Source: Microbacterium proteolyticum
GTDB taxonomy: Bacteria > Actinomycetota > Actinomycetes > Actinomycetales > Microbacteriaceae
Assembly (NCBI RefSeq): GCF_014192415.1
Contig: NZ_JACHXY010000003.1
Span: 1 to 64,000, forward strand
Reading direction: 5' to 3'
DNA length: 64,000 nt
Shown here piece after piece: positions 8,316 to 17,043 of the stretch. Each line of letters begins with the position of its first letter. Within the stretch, counting starts at the first letter, position 1. The notes under the pieces were generated by a model. It ran no database searches, was not told where the DNA came from, and saw only the letters and a list, made by a program, of their open reading frames with translations. The position numbers and the translations under genes were made by a program.

Positions 8316-9721
8316 CGGATGGTCCGGACGGTGACGGTCGTGGCATCCACGCCCTCGCCGGCCTCTTCGCGCGACACCTTGATGGCGTCGTCGGTGCGGG
8401 TGAGATCGCGGCGCAGGGTCTCGGGGACGAGGAACGTCGACGCGGTGGTGATGAGCGCGAGAGTCGCCATGTAGATCGCCAGCAGCAGCCAGTTCGCATC
8501 GCTCACGGCGATGATGTACGCGCCCAGGACGCCCGCGAGGCCGCCCGCGAGCACGGCCGACAGCTCGCGCGCCATCGCGACGCCGAGGTAGCGGTGACGG
8601 TTGCCGAACAGCTCGGGGAGCATGGCGCACTGCGGTCCGAGCATGGAGTTCACGGCGATGCCGATGCCGATCGCGATGACGGTGATGGTGATGGGATAGC
8701 TGCCGAGCGACATGAGCCACCAGGCGGGGAACGTGAATACCAGCATGAACAGCGCGCCCGCGCGGTAGACGGTGCGGCGGCCCATGCGGTCCGACAGCGC
8801 ACCGGTCAGCGGCACCGAGAAGATCCCGATGAGGGAGCCGAGCGTGACACCCCACGTCAGCAGACTGCGGTCGGCCTGGCCGCCCACGGTGGCGACGAAG
8901 AAGGTGAGCGCGAGGGTGTTGAACATGTAGGAGCCGCCGTTCTCGGCCATGCGCAGGCCGATGCCGACGATGACACCCGGCAGACCCCGGGTGAAGATGT
9001 CACGGATGGGACGCTCGGCGATCTGCTCGCTCTTCTCGAGCTCGATGAAGGTCGGCGTCTCGCGCAGACGCATGCGGATGAACAGCGCGAGCAGGATGAG
9101 CACGAACGAGGCGAGGAACGGCACGCGCCAGCCCCAGCTGAGCAGCTGGTCTTCGGGCAGCAGCGAAATCAGGCTGAAGACGACGGCGGCGAGCAGGGTA
9201 CCGGCCTGGATGCCGATGAAGGGCAGCGCCGAGAAGAAGCCGCGGCGCTTCACGGGCGCGTACTCGGCCATGAGCACGGTGGCACCGGCCTGCTCGGCGC
9301 CGGCGCCGAAGCCCTGCAGCAGGCGCATGAACACGAGCAGGATGGGAGCCAGGATGCCGACGGCCTCGTACGTGGGCAGGAGCCCGATCGCCGTGGACGC
9401 ACCGCCCATCAGCAGGATCGTGATGACGAGCACCCACTTGCGGCCGAGCTTGTCGCCGAGGACGCCGAAGAAGAGCCCTCCGAAGGGGCGGGCGAGGAAC
9501 CCGACGCCGTAGGTCGCGAAGGCGGCCACCGTGGCGAGGGCGGGGTCGTCCTGCGAGAAGAACAGGACGTTGAAGATCAGCGCCGTCGAGAGGCCGTAGA
9601 GCGCGAAGTCGAAGTACTCCAGCGCGCTGCCGATGCTCGAGGCGAGGGTGGCGCGGCGGAGGTTCGCGGCGTATTCGGGGTCATCCGTCGGCTGCGGCGT
9701 CGGTGTGGATGCAGTGGTCAC
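8312..9721 (-). CDS. MFS transporter, metabolite:H+ symporter (MHS) family
   Basis: The product of about 469 residues has 12 predicted membrane spans and the MHS hallmarks seen in ShiA/KgtP-like carriers of organic acids: SSIGSALEYFDFALYG in TM1, GFLARPFGGLFFG, GDKLGRK in the loop after TM2, and LQGFGAGAEQAGA. AAGGAG lies six bases before a GTG at 9721 but directly touches the ATG at 9727, so I prefer the GTG. The gene follows the IclR regulator and has its own promoter with a palindromic operator. The likely cargo is a carboxylate degraded by the neighbouring enzymes. Confidence 0.9.
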   Translation of the reverse strand: MTTASTPTPQPTDDPEYAANLRRATLASSIGSALEYFDFALYGLSTALIFNVLFFSQDDPALATVAAFATYGVGFLARPFGGLFFGVLGDKLGRKWVLVITILLMGGASTAIGLLPTYEAVGILAPILLVFMRLLQGFGAGAEQAGATVLMAEYAPVKRRGFFSALPFIGIQAGTLLAAVVFSLISLLPEDQLLSWGWRVPFLASFVLILLALFIRMRLRETPTFIELEKSEQIAERPIRDIFTRGLPGVIVGIGLRMAENGGSYMFNTLALTFFVATVGGQADRSLLTWGVTLGSLIGIFSVPLTGALSDRMGRRTVYRAGALFMLVFTFPAWWLMSLGSYPITITVIAIGIGIAVNSMLGPQCAMLPELFGNRHRYLGVAMARELSAVLAGGLAGVLGAYIIAVSDANWLLLAIYMATLALITTASTFLVPETLRRDLTRTDDAIKVSREEAGEGVDATTVTVRTIR

Positions 9722-9761
9722 GGCCATCTCCTTCGATCGGCTGGGGTCTTGCGACGAGCCG

Positions 9762-9800
9762 ACTGTACCAACCCTGTGGACACAGTTCAATATGTTGAAC
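9762..9800 (-). promoter_or_regulatory. Promoter of the MHS transporter with overlapping IclR-type operator
   Basis: Reading leftward, TTGAAC (-35, complement of 9785-9790) and TACAGT (-10, complement of 9762-9767) are separated by exactly 17 bases. A perfect inverted repeat GTTCAA-TATG-TTGAAC covers 9785-9800 and includes the -35. The regulator gene immediately upstream encodes an IclR protein, the obvious candidate to bind here. A related palindrome lies at 11887-11899. Binding is inference. Confidence 0.75.
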
Positions 9801-9925
9801 AGTCTCACGCGGACTCCGACGGGATGTCTCGGCGACGGGTTCGGGGCGCGATCCGCCGTTCGGGGCGAGAAGAAGGCGCCCCGAACGGCGGAATGCGCCC
9901 CGAACCCCGCCAGCGGACGCCGTGG

Positions 9926-10720
9926 TCAGGAGGGGCGCGAGGCGCTGAACGGATTGGTGAGGGCTCGCGCGGCCGTCCGCAGCGCGGCCCCGACGCGGGC
10001 GACGCGCTCGGACGTGGCATCCGCCACCGGAATGCCGACTCCCAGCGCCAGTTGCGGATCACCCGGCGCCCAGCCCTCCAACGGCACGGCGACGCCGACG
10101 ATGCCGCGGAACGACTCCTCCTCGTCGATCGCCCACCCGCGCCCGCGGGCCGCAGCGATCTTCTCCAGCACGGCATCGACGTCGACCGTGCTGTGCGAGG
10201 TGAGCCGGGGCAGCGGACGTCCACGCGACAGCATTTCGCGCACATCGTCGTCGCTGCGGGTCATCAGCAGGGCGCGGCCCGTCGCCGACAGCGCGGCGGG
10301 CAGGCGCGAACCCAGGGGTGTTCCCAGGCGCACCGTGCGCGACCCCTCGTAGCGCGCGAGGTAGAGCGCGTCGGTGTCGTCGAGCACCGCGACCTGCACG
10401 AGCTCGGTCGCCAACACCGACGACGTCTCGCACACGGCGTAGAACTCGCGCACCTGATTGAACTGCGCGGCGAACGCCCCGCCGAGCTCGGCCGTGCGGA
10501 TGCCGAGGCGGTATCCGAGGGGCACGCGTTCGATCATGCGCTCGGCCTCGAGCGACAGGCACAGGTTGGCCGTGGAGGACTTCGCCAGACCGAGACCCGC
10601 GGCGAGCTCGGTGAGTGTCAGTGCTCGCCCGGCCTCGGCGATCAACCCGAGGAGGCGGATGCTCCGACCGACCGCCGGGGCGGGATCCCGGACGATACCG
10701 CCCTCTGCGCCATCGCTCAC
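9926..10720 (-). CDS. IclR-family transcriptional regulator
   Basis: This regulator of about 264 residues has an N-terminal winged helix (LTLTELAAGLGLAKSSTANL). The C-terminal effector-binding IclR domain includes ALSATGRALLM and RGIVGVAVPL. GGGGAGG stands 5 bases before GTG 10720 and only 2 bases before ATG 10723, so I use the GTG. It lies between a D-2-hydroxyacid dehydrogenase gene and the transporter, all on the minus strand. It likely senses a small carboxylate and controls both promoters that carry GTTCAA/TTGAAC half-sites. Confidence 0.9.
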   Translation of the reverse strand: MSDGAEGGIVRDPAPAVGRSIRLLGLIAEAGRALTLTELAAGLGLAKSSTANLCLSLEAERMIERVPLGYRLGIRTAELGGAFAAQFNQVREFYAVCETSSVLATELVQVAVLDDTDALYLARYEGSRTVRLGTPLGSRLPAALSATGRALLMTRSDDDVREMLSRGRPLPRLTSHSTVDVDAVLEKIAAARGRGWAIDEEESFRGIVGVAVPLEGWAPGDPQLALGVGIPVADATSERVARVGAALRTAARALTNPFSASRPS

Positions 10721-10760
10721 CATAACCTCCCCGTCGTGCCGACGTCGCCGCGGCGGCGCG

Positions 10761-11816
10761 TCAGTAGAACTCGACCGTATCGACAACGGCGCGCAACGGC
10801 CGACCGTCGAGCAGGCGTGTGGCGTTCTCTGCGAAGCGTCGGGCGATGCGCTCCTCCTCCTTGCTGCTCAGCGCCGCGGTGTGCGGACTGACCAGCACGC
10901 GCGGATGCCGCCACAGCGGGGAGTCCTCGGGCAAGGGTTCCACCTCGAAGACATCGAGAGCGGCGAACGACACCCGCCCGTCATCGAGGGCTGCGAGCAA
11001 CGCCGTCTCGTCGATCACGGTTCCCCGTCCGACGCTCGCCAGGATGACCCCCGGCTTGACCGCGGCGAGCACGCTCTCGTCGATGAGGTGGTACGTCTGG
11101 TCGGTGCCGGGGAGGGTGACCACGATGGCATCCACGTCTCCGACGACGCTGAGGAGCTCGCCGAGAGGGACGAGGCGGTCGACCCCGTCGACGGGCGCAC
11201 CGGAGCGGGTGGTACCCCACACCTCGGCGCCGAGAGCGTGGAAGCGGCGGGCGCACTCGGCCCCGATACCGCCGAGACCGACCACGAGCACGGTCATCTC
11301 GTCGACCTGGCGCATCTCCCAACGATCGGTCCAGCGCCGCTCAGCCTGCTGTCGGGCGAGGCGGGGCACGTCTTTCGCACCGGCGATCACACCGAGAACA
11401 GCGAACTCCGCGAGCGGTCCGCCGTGCACGCCCGCGCTGGTGGTGAAGACGACACGCTCGAGCGCGTCGCGGTCGAGGTCGGCGGCCCTCACCTGGCCGC
11501 CCCCGCCGGCGGCCGTGGTCATCACCCATCGCAGGCGCGGATTCGCGGCGATCGTGCGGGCGAGGGCGGCGGGGTCGACATCGGGGATGCCGAAAAGCGC
11601 GTCGGCCGAATCGATCATCGCGTCGAATCGCTCCTGCTCCTGCGTCGTGCGCAGGTGGTCGGGGTCGCCCGACCAGTCGGCGGGACCACGCATCGGGTGG
11701 GTCAACCGCGCATCGCGCACCAGCTCGATGCGCGGCTCCAGACGCTCGATCAACCGGCAGTGCTCTTCTTTCAGCGGTACCGCGACCACCGCGCGTAGGC
11801 TGTCGTTCGTCGACAT
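10761..11816 (-). CDS. D-isomer-specific 2-hydroxyacid dehydrogenase
   Basis: This 351-residue NAD(P)-dependent reductase interconverts 2-keto acids and D-2-hydroxy acids. The Rossmann motif VVGLGGIGAECARRF is followed by the catalytic Arg in SVGRGTVID, the acidic residue in DVFEVEPLP and the catalytic His in SPHTAALS. The ATG at 11816 follows GGGAGAG. It is divergent from an NAD-dependent oxidoreductase gene across a palindrome-bearing promoter region and is followed by the IclR gene after 40 bases. Hydroxypyruvate or glyoxylate reductase activity is possible; substrate unproven. Confidence 0.9.
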   Translation of the reverse strand: MSTNDSLRAVVAVPLKEEHCRLIERLEPRIELVRDARLTHPMRGPADWSGDPDHLRTTQEQERFDAMIDSADALFGIPDVDPAALARTIAANPRLRWVMTTAAGGGGQVRAADLDRDALERVVFTTSAGVHGGPLAEFAVLGVIAGAKDVPRLARQQAERRWTDRWEMRQVDEMTVLVVGLGGIGAECARRFHALGAEVWGTTRSGAPVDGVDRLVPLGELLSVVGDVDAIVVTLPGTDQTYHLIDESVLAAVKPGVILASVGRGTVIDETALLAALDDGRVSFAALDVFEVEPLPEDSPLWRHPRVLVSPHTAALSSKEEERIARRFAENATRLLDGRPLRAVVDTVEFY

Positions 11817-11879
11817 CGTCGTCTCTCCCTCCGCCGCGACGGACCGTGCCCGATCGCGGACTCGCCCAAATCCTCGTTC

Positions 11880-11922
11880 ATCATACTGAACCCTGTTCAA
11901 CCTGTTGTCCAGCACGTAGGAT
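11880..11922. promoter_or_regulatory. Divergent promoters with IclR-type palindrome
   Basis: The palindrome TGAAC-CCT-GTTCA spans 11887-11899, and GTTCAA-CCTG-TTGTCC (11895-11910) resembles the operator at 9785 with two changes. Leftward, TATGAT (complement of 11880-11885) is a good -10 for the hydroxyacid dehydrogenase. Rightward, TAGGAT at 11917-11922 sits six bases before the ATG at 11929, suggesting a leaderless transcript. The palindrome lies between the two start sites, so one regulator could block both. Confidence 0.65.
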
Positions 11923-11928
11923 CGCCGC

Positions 11929-12873
11929 ATGACCACGCTCGACGAAGAGACGACCTCCCCCGCGCCCGATGATGTCCGCGTGGGCGTATGGGGCCTCGGC
12001 GCGATGGGCGAGCCGATGGCGCAGCATCTGCTTGCCGCCCGCGGTGCTCTCACGGTGCACGCCCGCCGCAGACGCCCCGCCCTGATCGACGCCGGTGCGA
12101 ACTGGACGCCGACCGCGCGCGAATTCGGCGCCGTCACCGACGCCGCACTGGTCATGCTCCCCGACCTTCCCCAGCTCGAGGAGCATCTCGAGGGGCCCGA
12201 CGGTCTGCTCGCCGGCGTCGGGGAACGCGACTTCCTGCTCATGATCGGGTCGACGTCGTCTCCTGTCGGCGTCCGCGATCTGGCGGTCCGCCTGCCCGCC
12301 GGCATCCGCGTGGTGGACTGCCCCGTCTCGGGCGGCGAAGACGGCGCGAAGGCCGGGCGGTTGTCGATCATGCTCGGCGGCTCCCCCGCCGACACCGATC
12401 TGGCCGCGGCCCTTCTCGGCCCGTGCGGAACACCTGTGCGCCTCGGCCCGCTCGGCGCGGGAGAGGTCGCGAAGGCGTGCAATCAGCTGGTCGTGGCGGC
12501 CACCATCCTCGCGCTCGGCGAGGCCACCGAGCTCGCCGCCCGCTCCGACGTGGACCCCGCAGCCCTGTGGGCGCTGCTCGGTGGCGGCTACGCCGGGTCG
12601 AACCTGCTCCAGAGCCGCCGCGACAAGCTGGTCGCCGGGGACGACTCCCCCAGCGGCATCGCCGGCTACATGGTCAAGGATCTGCGGTTCGCGGCCGACA
12701 TCGCCGCGGCGACCGGCACGCGGCCGGCGCTGCTCCCGGCTCTGCGCGACGCGTTCGACGAGATCGTCGAGCGCGGACTCGGCGAGCGCGACATCGCCGT
12801 CACTCGCCGCTTCACCGCCGAGCGCAGCGAGACGGACGCAGCGGGCGGGCTCCCGGGGACGCGAGAGGGCTGA
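11929..12873 (+). CDS. NAD(P)-dependent oxidoreductase, 3-hydroxyisobutyrate dehydrogenase family
   Basis: The 314-residue beta-hydroxyacid dehydrogenase has the nucleotide motif VWGLGAMGEPMAQHL, the substrate-binding DCPVSGGEDGAKAGRLSIM and the catalytic Lys in GAGEVAKACNQL. Family members act on 3-hydroxyisobutyrate, tartronate semialdehyde or similar acids. It is divergent from the D-2-hydroxyacid dehydrogenase, and its promoter shares the IclR-type palindrome, so it likely works in the same pathway. The start is fixed by the leaderless -10; there is no Shine-Dalgarno. Confidence 0.9.
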   Translation: MTTLDEETTSPAPDDVRVGVWGLGAMGEPMAQHLLAARGALTVHARRRRPALIDAGANWTPTAREFGAVTDAALVMLPDLPQLEEHLEGPDGLLAGVGERDFLLMIGSTSSPVGVRDLAVRLPAGIRVVDCPVSGGEDGAKAGRLSIMLGGSPADTDLAAALLGPCGTPVRLGPLGAGEVAKACNQLVVAATILALGEATELAARSDVDPAALWALLGGGYAGSNLLQSRRDKLVAGDDSPSGIAGYMVKDLRFAADIAAATGTRPALLPALRDAFDEIVERGLGERDIAVTRRFTAERSETDAAGGLPGTREG

Positions 12874-12972
12874 CGCCGGTCCACCCGCCACGCGGCTCAC
12901 GAAGCGGTGTGCGGTTCAGCCGCCTGCTCGGTCCGGCGTTCCCCGAGCGAGGATCACCGGACCACGCCAGGA

Positions 12973-13974
12973 TCACAACGCGAAGACGACCTTGCCAGAA
13001 CGCTGGGAGTCACGCGCGGTGGCGAAGGCCTCGTCGGCATCCGTCAACGCGAACTCGTGCGTGAGGGCGTTCTCGATCCCGGGGTTCGCGGCGAGGAGGG
13101 CGACCGCCTGATCGATCTCGTCGCGGAAGCGGAAGGCGCCGAGATAGCGCACCTCCTTCGAGATGAAGGGGGCGAGGTTGACCGAACGCGGGTCATCGGG
13201 AAGCATGCCGACCTGCACGACCGTGCCGCCGGAGCGGACCGCCCGCAACGCCGTGGAGATCGACACGGGGACGCCCGAGCATTCGAGCACGACGGCATAG
13301 GCGCCCGCATCCACCTCCGCCTGCGACACATCGATCGTGGCGTGCGCGCCTAGTGCCGCGGCCCGCTCGAGCGGCCCGGCGAGCACGTCGGTCGCGGTCA
13401 CGCGAGCGCCCGCCGCCACGGACGCCGCGACGGCCATGAGACCGATCGGCCCCGAGCCGGTCACGAGCACGTCGAGCCCGGCGACTTCACCCGCCTTGCC
13501 GAGCGCGTGCAGCGCCACGGCGAGCGGCTCGGCGAGGACGGCACGACGAACGGGTAGGTCGTCGGGGAGCAGACGCACCATGCCGGCGTCGACGACCAGG
13601 TATTCCGACGCCGCGCCCTGCGTGTGCGGCCAGGTGGATGCGCTGCCGAGGTAAGAGCCACCCGGCCAGAGATGGGGCGCGTTCTCGATACCCTCGCGAG
13701 AAGTCCCGAACCGCGCGGGATGCACCGTGACCGGGGTGCCCGGGGCAAGGGCGCCGGAGGGATCGAGATCGATCCGGCCCGACAGCTCGTGCCCCGGAAC
13801 CAGCGGCTCGCGCACGACGAAGGCACCGTTGGCGCCCTCGAAGAAGTAGTGCAGGTCCGACCCGCAGATTCCGACGTACTCCACGCGCAGGCGCACCTGC
13901 CCCTCCCCGGGCTCGGGGAGAGGCACGTCCCGGATGACCGCGGTGTTCGCCTTTTCGATCAAGAGAGACTTCAT
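12973..13974 (-). CDS. idnD: L-idonate 5-dehydrogenase-like zinc alcohol dehydrogenase
   Basis: This 333-residue medium-chain dehydrogenase should oxidise L-idonate to 5-ketogluconate. Catalytic-zinc residues appear in GICGSDLHYF and VPGHELSG, and the Rossmann motif in VTGSGPIGLMA. The segment that normally carries four structural-zinc cysteines (about residues 85-110) has none, so that site is missing. AGAGGA touches the first ATG (13980) and is six bases from the second (13974), hence the choice. It lies 17 bases after the gluconate 5-dehydrogenase-like gene in a gntP operon. Confidence 0.85.
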   Translation of the reverse strand: MKSLLIEKANTAVIRDVPLPEPGEGQVRLRVEYVGICGSDLHYFFEGANGAFVVREPLVPGHELSGRIDLDPSGALAPGTPVTVHPARFGTSREGIENAPHLWPGGSYLGSASTWPHTQGAASEYLVVDAGMVRLLPDDLPVRRAVLAEPLAVALHALGKAGEVAGLDVLVTGSGPIGLMAVAASVAAGARVTATDVLAGPLERAAALGAHATIDVSQAEVDAGAYAVVLECSGVPVSISTALRAVRSGGTVVQVGMLPDDPRSVNLAPFISKEVRYLGAFRFRDEIDQAVALLAANPGIENALTHEFALTDADEAFATARDSQRSGKVVFAL

Positions 13975-13991
13975 CGTCATTCCTCTCGCGG

Positions 13992-14771
13992 TCAGACGAC
14001 CGCCGTCATCCCGCCGTCGACGAAAATGTTCTGTCCCGAAACGAAGCTCGATGCATCGGAGGCGAGGAAGAGCAGCGCCCCGCGGAGTTCGTCGACGTCT
14101 CCCCATCGCGCGGCGGGGGTGCGCTGCGTGAGCCAGCGGGTGAACTCGGGGTCGTCCACGAGAGCACGGTTCATGTCCGTCGCGAAGTACCCCGGGCTGA
14201 GGGCGTTGACCTGGATGCCGTGGCGCGCCAGGTCGGCGGCCATGCCGGCGGTCAGCTGGGCGACGCCGCCCTTCGTGGCCGAGTAGGGCGCGATCGTCTG
14301 TCGCGCCAGGCGCGACTGCACCGAGGCGACGTTGACGACCTTGCCGGAGCCGCGGTCCACCATCGCCGGTGTGACGAACCGCGACACGTAGAAGACGCCC
14401 GAGAGGTTCGCCGCGACGATGTCGTCCCAGTCGCTCACCGCGAACTCGTGGATGGGAGCCCGGCGCTGGACGCCGGCGTTGTTGACGAGGATGTCGGGGG
14501 TGCCCACCTCGGAGAGCAGCCTTGCCACGGCGCTCTCGACGGCGGACGCGTCGGTCACGTCGAAGGTCACACCCTGCGCGGGGCGACCCGACACCTCCTC
14601 CGCCTCGGCGCGGGTCTGCTCGACGGCTGCCGCATCACGACCGTGCACGATCAGGCGCGCTCCCCCGCGGGCGAGGGTGAGCGCCAGGGCACGGCCGAGC
14701 CCCCGCGACGACCCGGTGACCAGCGCCAGACGATCGGAGACATCGAACAGGTCGGCGTTCGAGCCGGTCAC
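13992..14771 (-). CDS. idnO: Gluconate 5-dehydrogenase-like SDR
   Basis: This 259-residue classical short-chain dehydrogenase should interconvert 5-ketogluconate and gluconate. It has the cofactor motif TGSSRGLGRA, NNAGVQ, a Ser in NVASVQSRL and the catalytic YSATKGG. The GTG start at 14771 overlaps the gntP stop (GTGA), so the two are translationally coupled. With the idonate dehydrogenase and gluconokinase nearby it completes an L-idonate to 6-phosphogluconate route. The exact substrate among sugar acids is inferred from context. Confidence 0.87.
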   Translation of the reverse strand: MTGSNADLFDVSDRLALVTGSSRGLGRALALTLARGGARLIVHGRDAAAVEQTRAEAEEVSGRPAQGVTFDVTDASAVESAVARLLSEVGTPDILVNNAGVQRRAPIHEFAVSDWDDIVAANLSGVFYVSRFVTPAMVDRGSGKVVNVASVQSRLARQTIAPYSATKGGVAQLTAGMAADLARHGIQVNALSPGYFATDMNRALVDDPEFTRWLTQRTPAARWGDVDELRGALLFLASDASSFVSGQNIFVDGGMTAVV

Positions 14772-16156
14772 AGGATCGCCCCGATGCCGAAGACGGCGAG
14801 AGCGGCGATGAAGCCCAGCACCGACTCGATGGCCTGTTGGACGGTCCAGGTCTTCAGCGTCGTCTTGACATCCATGCCCATGAGTCGACCGACCAGCCAG
14901 AAGCCGGAATCGTTCACGTGACCGGCGAAGACCGATCCCGCGGCGGTGGCGAGCGTGATCGCCACGACCTGAAGTGGCGAGAACCCGCCCGCCAGCACGG
15001 CGGGGGCGGCCAGACCTGCGGCGGTGACGAGGGCGACGGTGGCCGAACCCTGCGCGAGGCGCAGGATCACGGCGATGACGTACGCCGCGACGATGACGGG
15101 GAGGCCCAGGTCGCCGAGGCTGTCGGCGAGCGCGTCACCGATGCCCGAGGCGCGCAGCACCGCACCGAACATCCCGCCGGCGCCGGTGATCAGAATGACG
15201 GAGCACACGGGTCCGAGAGCGGAATCGACGACTTTCTCGAGGGCGGTGCCGTTCTCGCCGCGGCGGAAGCCGAAGACGACGGTGGCCACGAGCACGGTGA
15301 TGAGCAGGGCGACGGGCGAGTTGCCGAGCAGGACGAGGACCTGCACGACGATGTTGTCGGTGTCGACCACGCCCGCGGAGCCGAGGGTGGTCAGGCCGGT
15401 GTTGAGGAAGATGAGCAGCATCGGCAGCAGCAGCACGGCGATGACGGTGCCGGGCTTGGGCGGGTTGTTCGGCTGGTCGGCGTCGATGTCGCCGAACAGC
15501 GCCGGCACGGGCAGCACGATGCGGCGTGCGATGAACTTGCCCCACACGTAACCCGAGAGGTACCAGATCGGGAACGCGATGATGAGGCCGACGATCAGCA
15601 GCAGACCGAGGTTGGCGCCGTACAGCTCGCTTGCGGTCACGGGACCGGGGTGCGGCGGCAGGAAGACGTGCATCACCGAGAAGGCGGCGGCGGCCGGCAG
15701 GCCGAACAGCAGCACGTTGTTGCCCGACACCCGACGTGCGATGGCGAAGATGATGGGCAGCATCATGACGAGGCCGGCGTCGAAGAACATCGGGAACCCG
15801 AGGATCAACGACACGATGCCGAGCGCGAAGGGCGCGCGCTTCTCTCCGAAGATGCGCACGAACGTCTCGGCGAGCGACTGCGCACCCCCCGAGTGCTCGA
15901 TCAACCGCCCGAGCATCGCCCCGAGGGCCACGAGCAGCGCCACGGTGCCGAGCGTCGTGCCGAATCCTCCGGTGAGCGTCGACACGATGGCCGACACGGG
16001 GATGCCGGCGACGAAGGCCGTCACGAGCGAGACGATGATGAGCGCGAGGAACGCGTGCACCTTCAGCCAGATGATGAGCACCAGGATGAGCGCGATCGCG
16101 CCCGCCGCGATAGCGAGCAGTGGCGCGGTGCCGAGTGTTTGAGTCCAGTCGTCCAA
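14768..16156 (-). CDS. gntP: Gluconate:H+ symporter, GntP family
   Basis: The 462-residue membrane protein of the GntP/IdnT family has about 12 spans and typical motifs GFPMFFDAGLVMMLPI, VFLPPHPGPVTASELYGA and ITGAGGMFGAVLRASGIG. I propose a TTG start at 16156: GGAG lies five bases upstream and the protein then begins LDDWTQTLGTAPLL. The frame is open to 16246, but that extension is low-complexity and crosses the promoter. It leads the operon gntP-SDR-idnD and is divergent from the GntR regulator. Confidence 0.92.
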   Translation of the reverse strand: MDDWTQTLGTAPLLAIAAGAIALILVLIIWLKVHAFLALIIVSLVTAFVAGIPVSAIVSTLTGGFGTTLGTVALLVALGAMLGRLIEHSGGAQSLAETFVRIFGEKRAPFALGIVSLILGFPMFFDAGLVMMLPIIFAIARRVSGNNVLLFGLPAAAAFSVMHVFLPPHPGPVTASELYGANLGLLLIVGLIIAFPIWYLSGYVWGKFIARRIVLPVPALFGDIDADQPNNPPKPGTVIAVLLLPMLLIFLNTGLTTLGSAGVVDTDNIVVQVLVLLGNSPVALLITVLVATVVFGFRRGENGTALEKVVDSALGPVCSVILITGAGGMFGAVLRASGIGDALADSLGDLGLPVIVAAYVIAVILRLAQGSATVALVTAAGLAAPAVLAGGFSPLQVVAITLATAAGSVFAGHVNDSGFWLVGRLMGMDVKTTLKTWTVQQAIESVLGFIAALAVFGIGAIL

Positions 16157-16257
16157 GAGATCTCCGTCGATACAGGGGGTGCGCGGCGTCGGGCATACTC
16201 GGCTCGTCCGCGGCCGCCGAGAGGCGTTCGCAGGATTCTCACACAATGATCATATTT

Positions 16258-16280
16258 TTGACAAGATATGGTCGTACCTA
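16258..16280. promoter_or_regulatory. Divergent gnt promoter region with GntR-type operator
   Basis: The palindrome GGT-CGT-ACC (16270-16278), in the context TGGTCGTACCT, fits the FadR-subfamily consensus TNGTNNNACNA except for the last base. A TTGACA box at 16258-16263 is a good rightward -35 for the regulator. TATGAT on the minus strand just left of it (complement of about 16249-16254) could serve gntP. The AT-rich composition here contrasts with the surroundings. Autoregulation by the adjacent regulator is the natural inference. Confidence 0.6.
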
Positions 16281-16299
16281 ATGCACCTAAGGAGGGGTC

Positions 16300-16995
16300 A
16301 TGGCGCGAGCGTCGCACGACTCGGTGGTGGATGCCATCGGCATGCGAATCGTCGACGGCGACCTCGCCACCGGACGCGTACTGACCCTCGCCGACCTCGA
16401 ATCCGAATACGCCGTGTCCCGCACGGTGGTGCGCGAGGCGGTGCGGGTGCTCGAGGCGATGGGCATGCTCGCTCAGCGCCGCCGCGTGGGCATCACGGTG
16501 CGTCCCCCCGCCGACTGGAGCGCTCTGGACACCCGCCTCATCGGGTGGCAGCTCGCCGGACGCCGCCGCGATCAGTTGATCGTGAACACGACGGAGCTGC
16601 GCGCGGCCATCGAACCGGTGGCGGCACGTCTCAGTGCTCGCCGCGCCACCGACCTGCAACGCGGTGAGATCCTCCGTCTCGCGGACGAGCTCGCGCGCCT
16701 AGGCGCGGCCGGTCTCGGCAACTCCCCCGAGTACCTCGCGGCCGACATCGCCTTCCACGACCTGATCCTGCTCTCCAGCGGCAACCTCATGCTCGCCGCC
16801 GCTCGAGCGCCCATCGCCGCCGCGATCGAGGGCCGCGCGATGCACGGGCTCACCCCCGGCGTCCCGAACCCCGATGCGCTCGACAACCACATCGAGACGG
16901 CCGCCGCCATCGGTCGTGCCGATGCCGATGCCGCCGAGGAACACACGCGCCGATACGTCGCCGCGGTGCTCACCGAGGTACGTCGCACCATCTGA
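16300..16995 (+). CDS. GntR-family regulator, FadR subfamily (gluconate regulator)
   Basis: The 231-residue protein has an N-terminal winged helix (LADLESEYAVSRTVVREAVRVLEAMGML) and a C-terminal all-helical FCD ligand-binding domain. Likely metal or ligand residues lie in ADIAFHDLIL and DNHIETAAAI. A strong AAGGAGG precedes the ATG. It is divergent from gntP and 48 bases upstream of gluconokinase, so a role as gluconate or 6-phosphogluconate sensor for both arms is likely. Confidence 0.9.
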   Translation: MARASHDSVVDAIGMRIVDGDLATGRVLTLADLESEYAVSRTVVREAVRVLEAMGMLAQRRRVGITVRPPADWSALDTRLIGWQLAGRRRDQLIVNTTELRAAIEPVAARLSARRATDLQRGEILRLADELARLGAAGLGNSPEYLAADIAFHDLILLSSGNLMLAAARAPIAAAIEGRAMHGLTPGVPNPDALDNHIETAAAIGRADADAAEEHTRRYVAAVLTEVRRTI

Positions 16996-17043
16996 CCGCC
17001 CATCGGGCCGTCAGGCCCACGCCCTTCGACGAAGAGAGAGCCC

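Noticed and set aside
8594..10891. 765-codon plus-strand frame across the MHS transporter and IclR genes
   Set aside because: Shadow frame with highly charged low-complexity composition. The minus-strand genes have clear motifs, ribosome sites and promoters.
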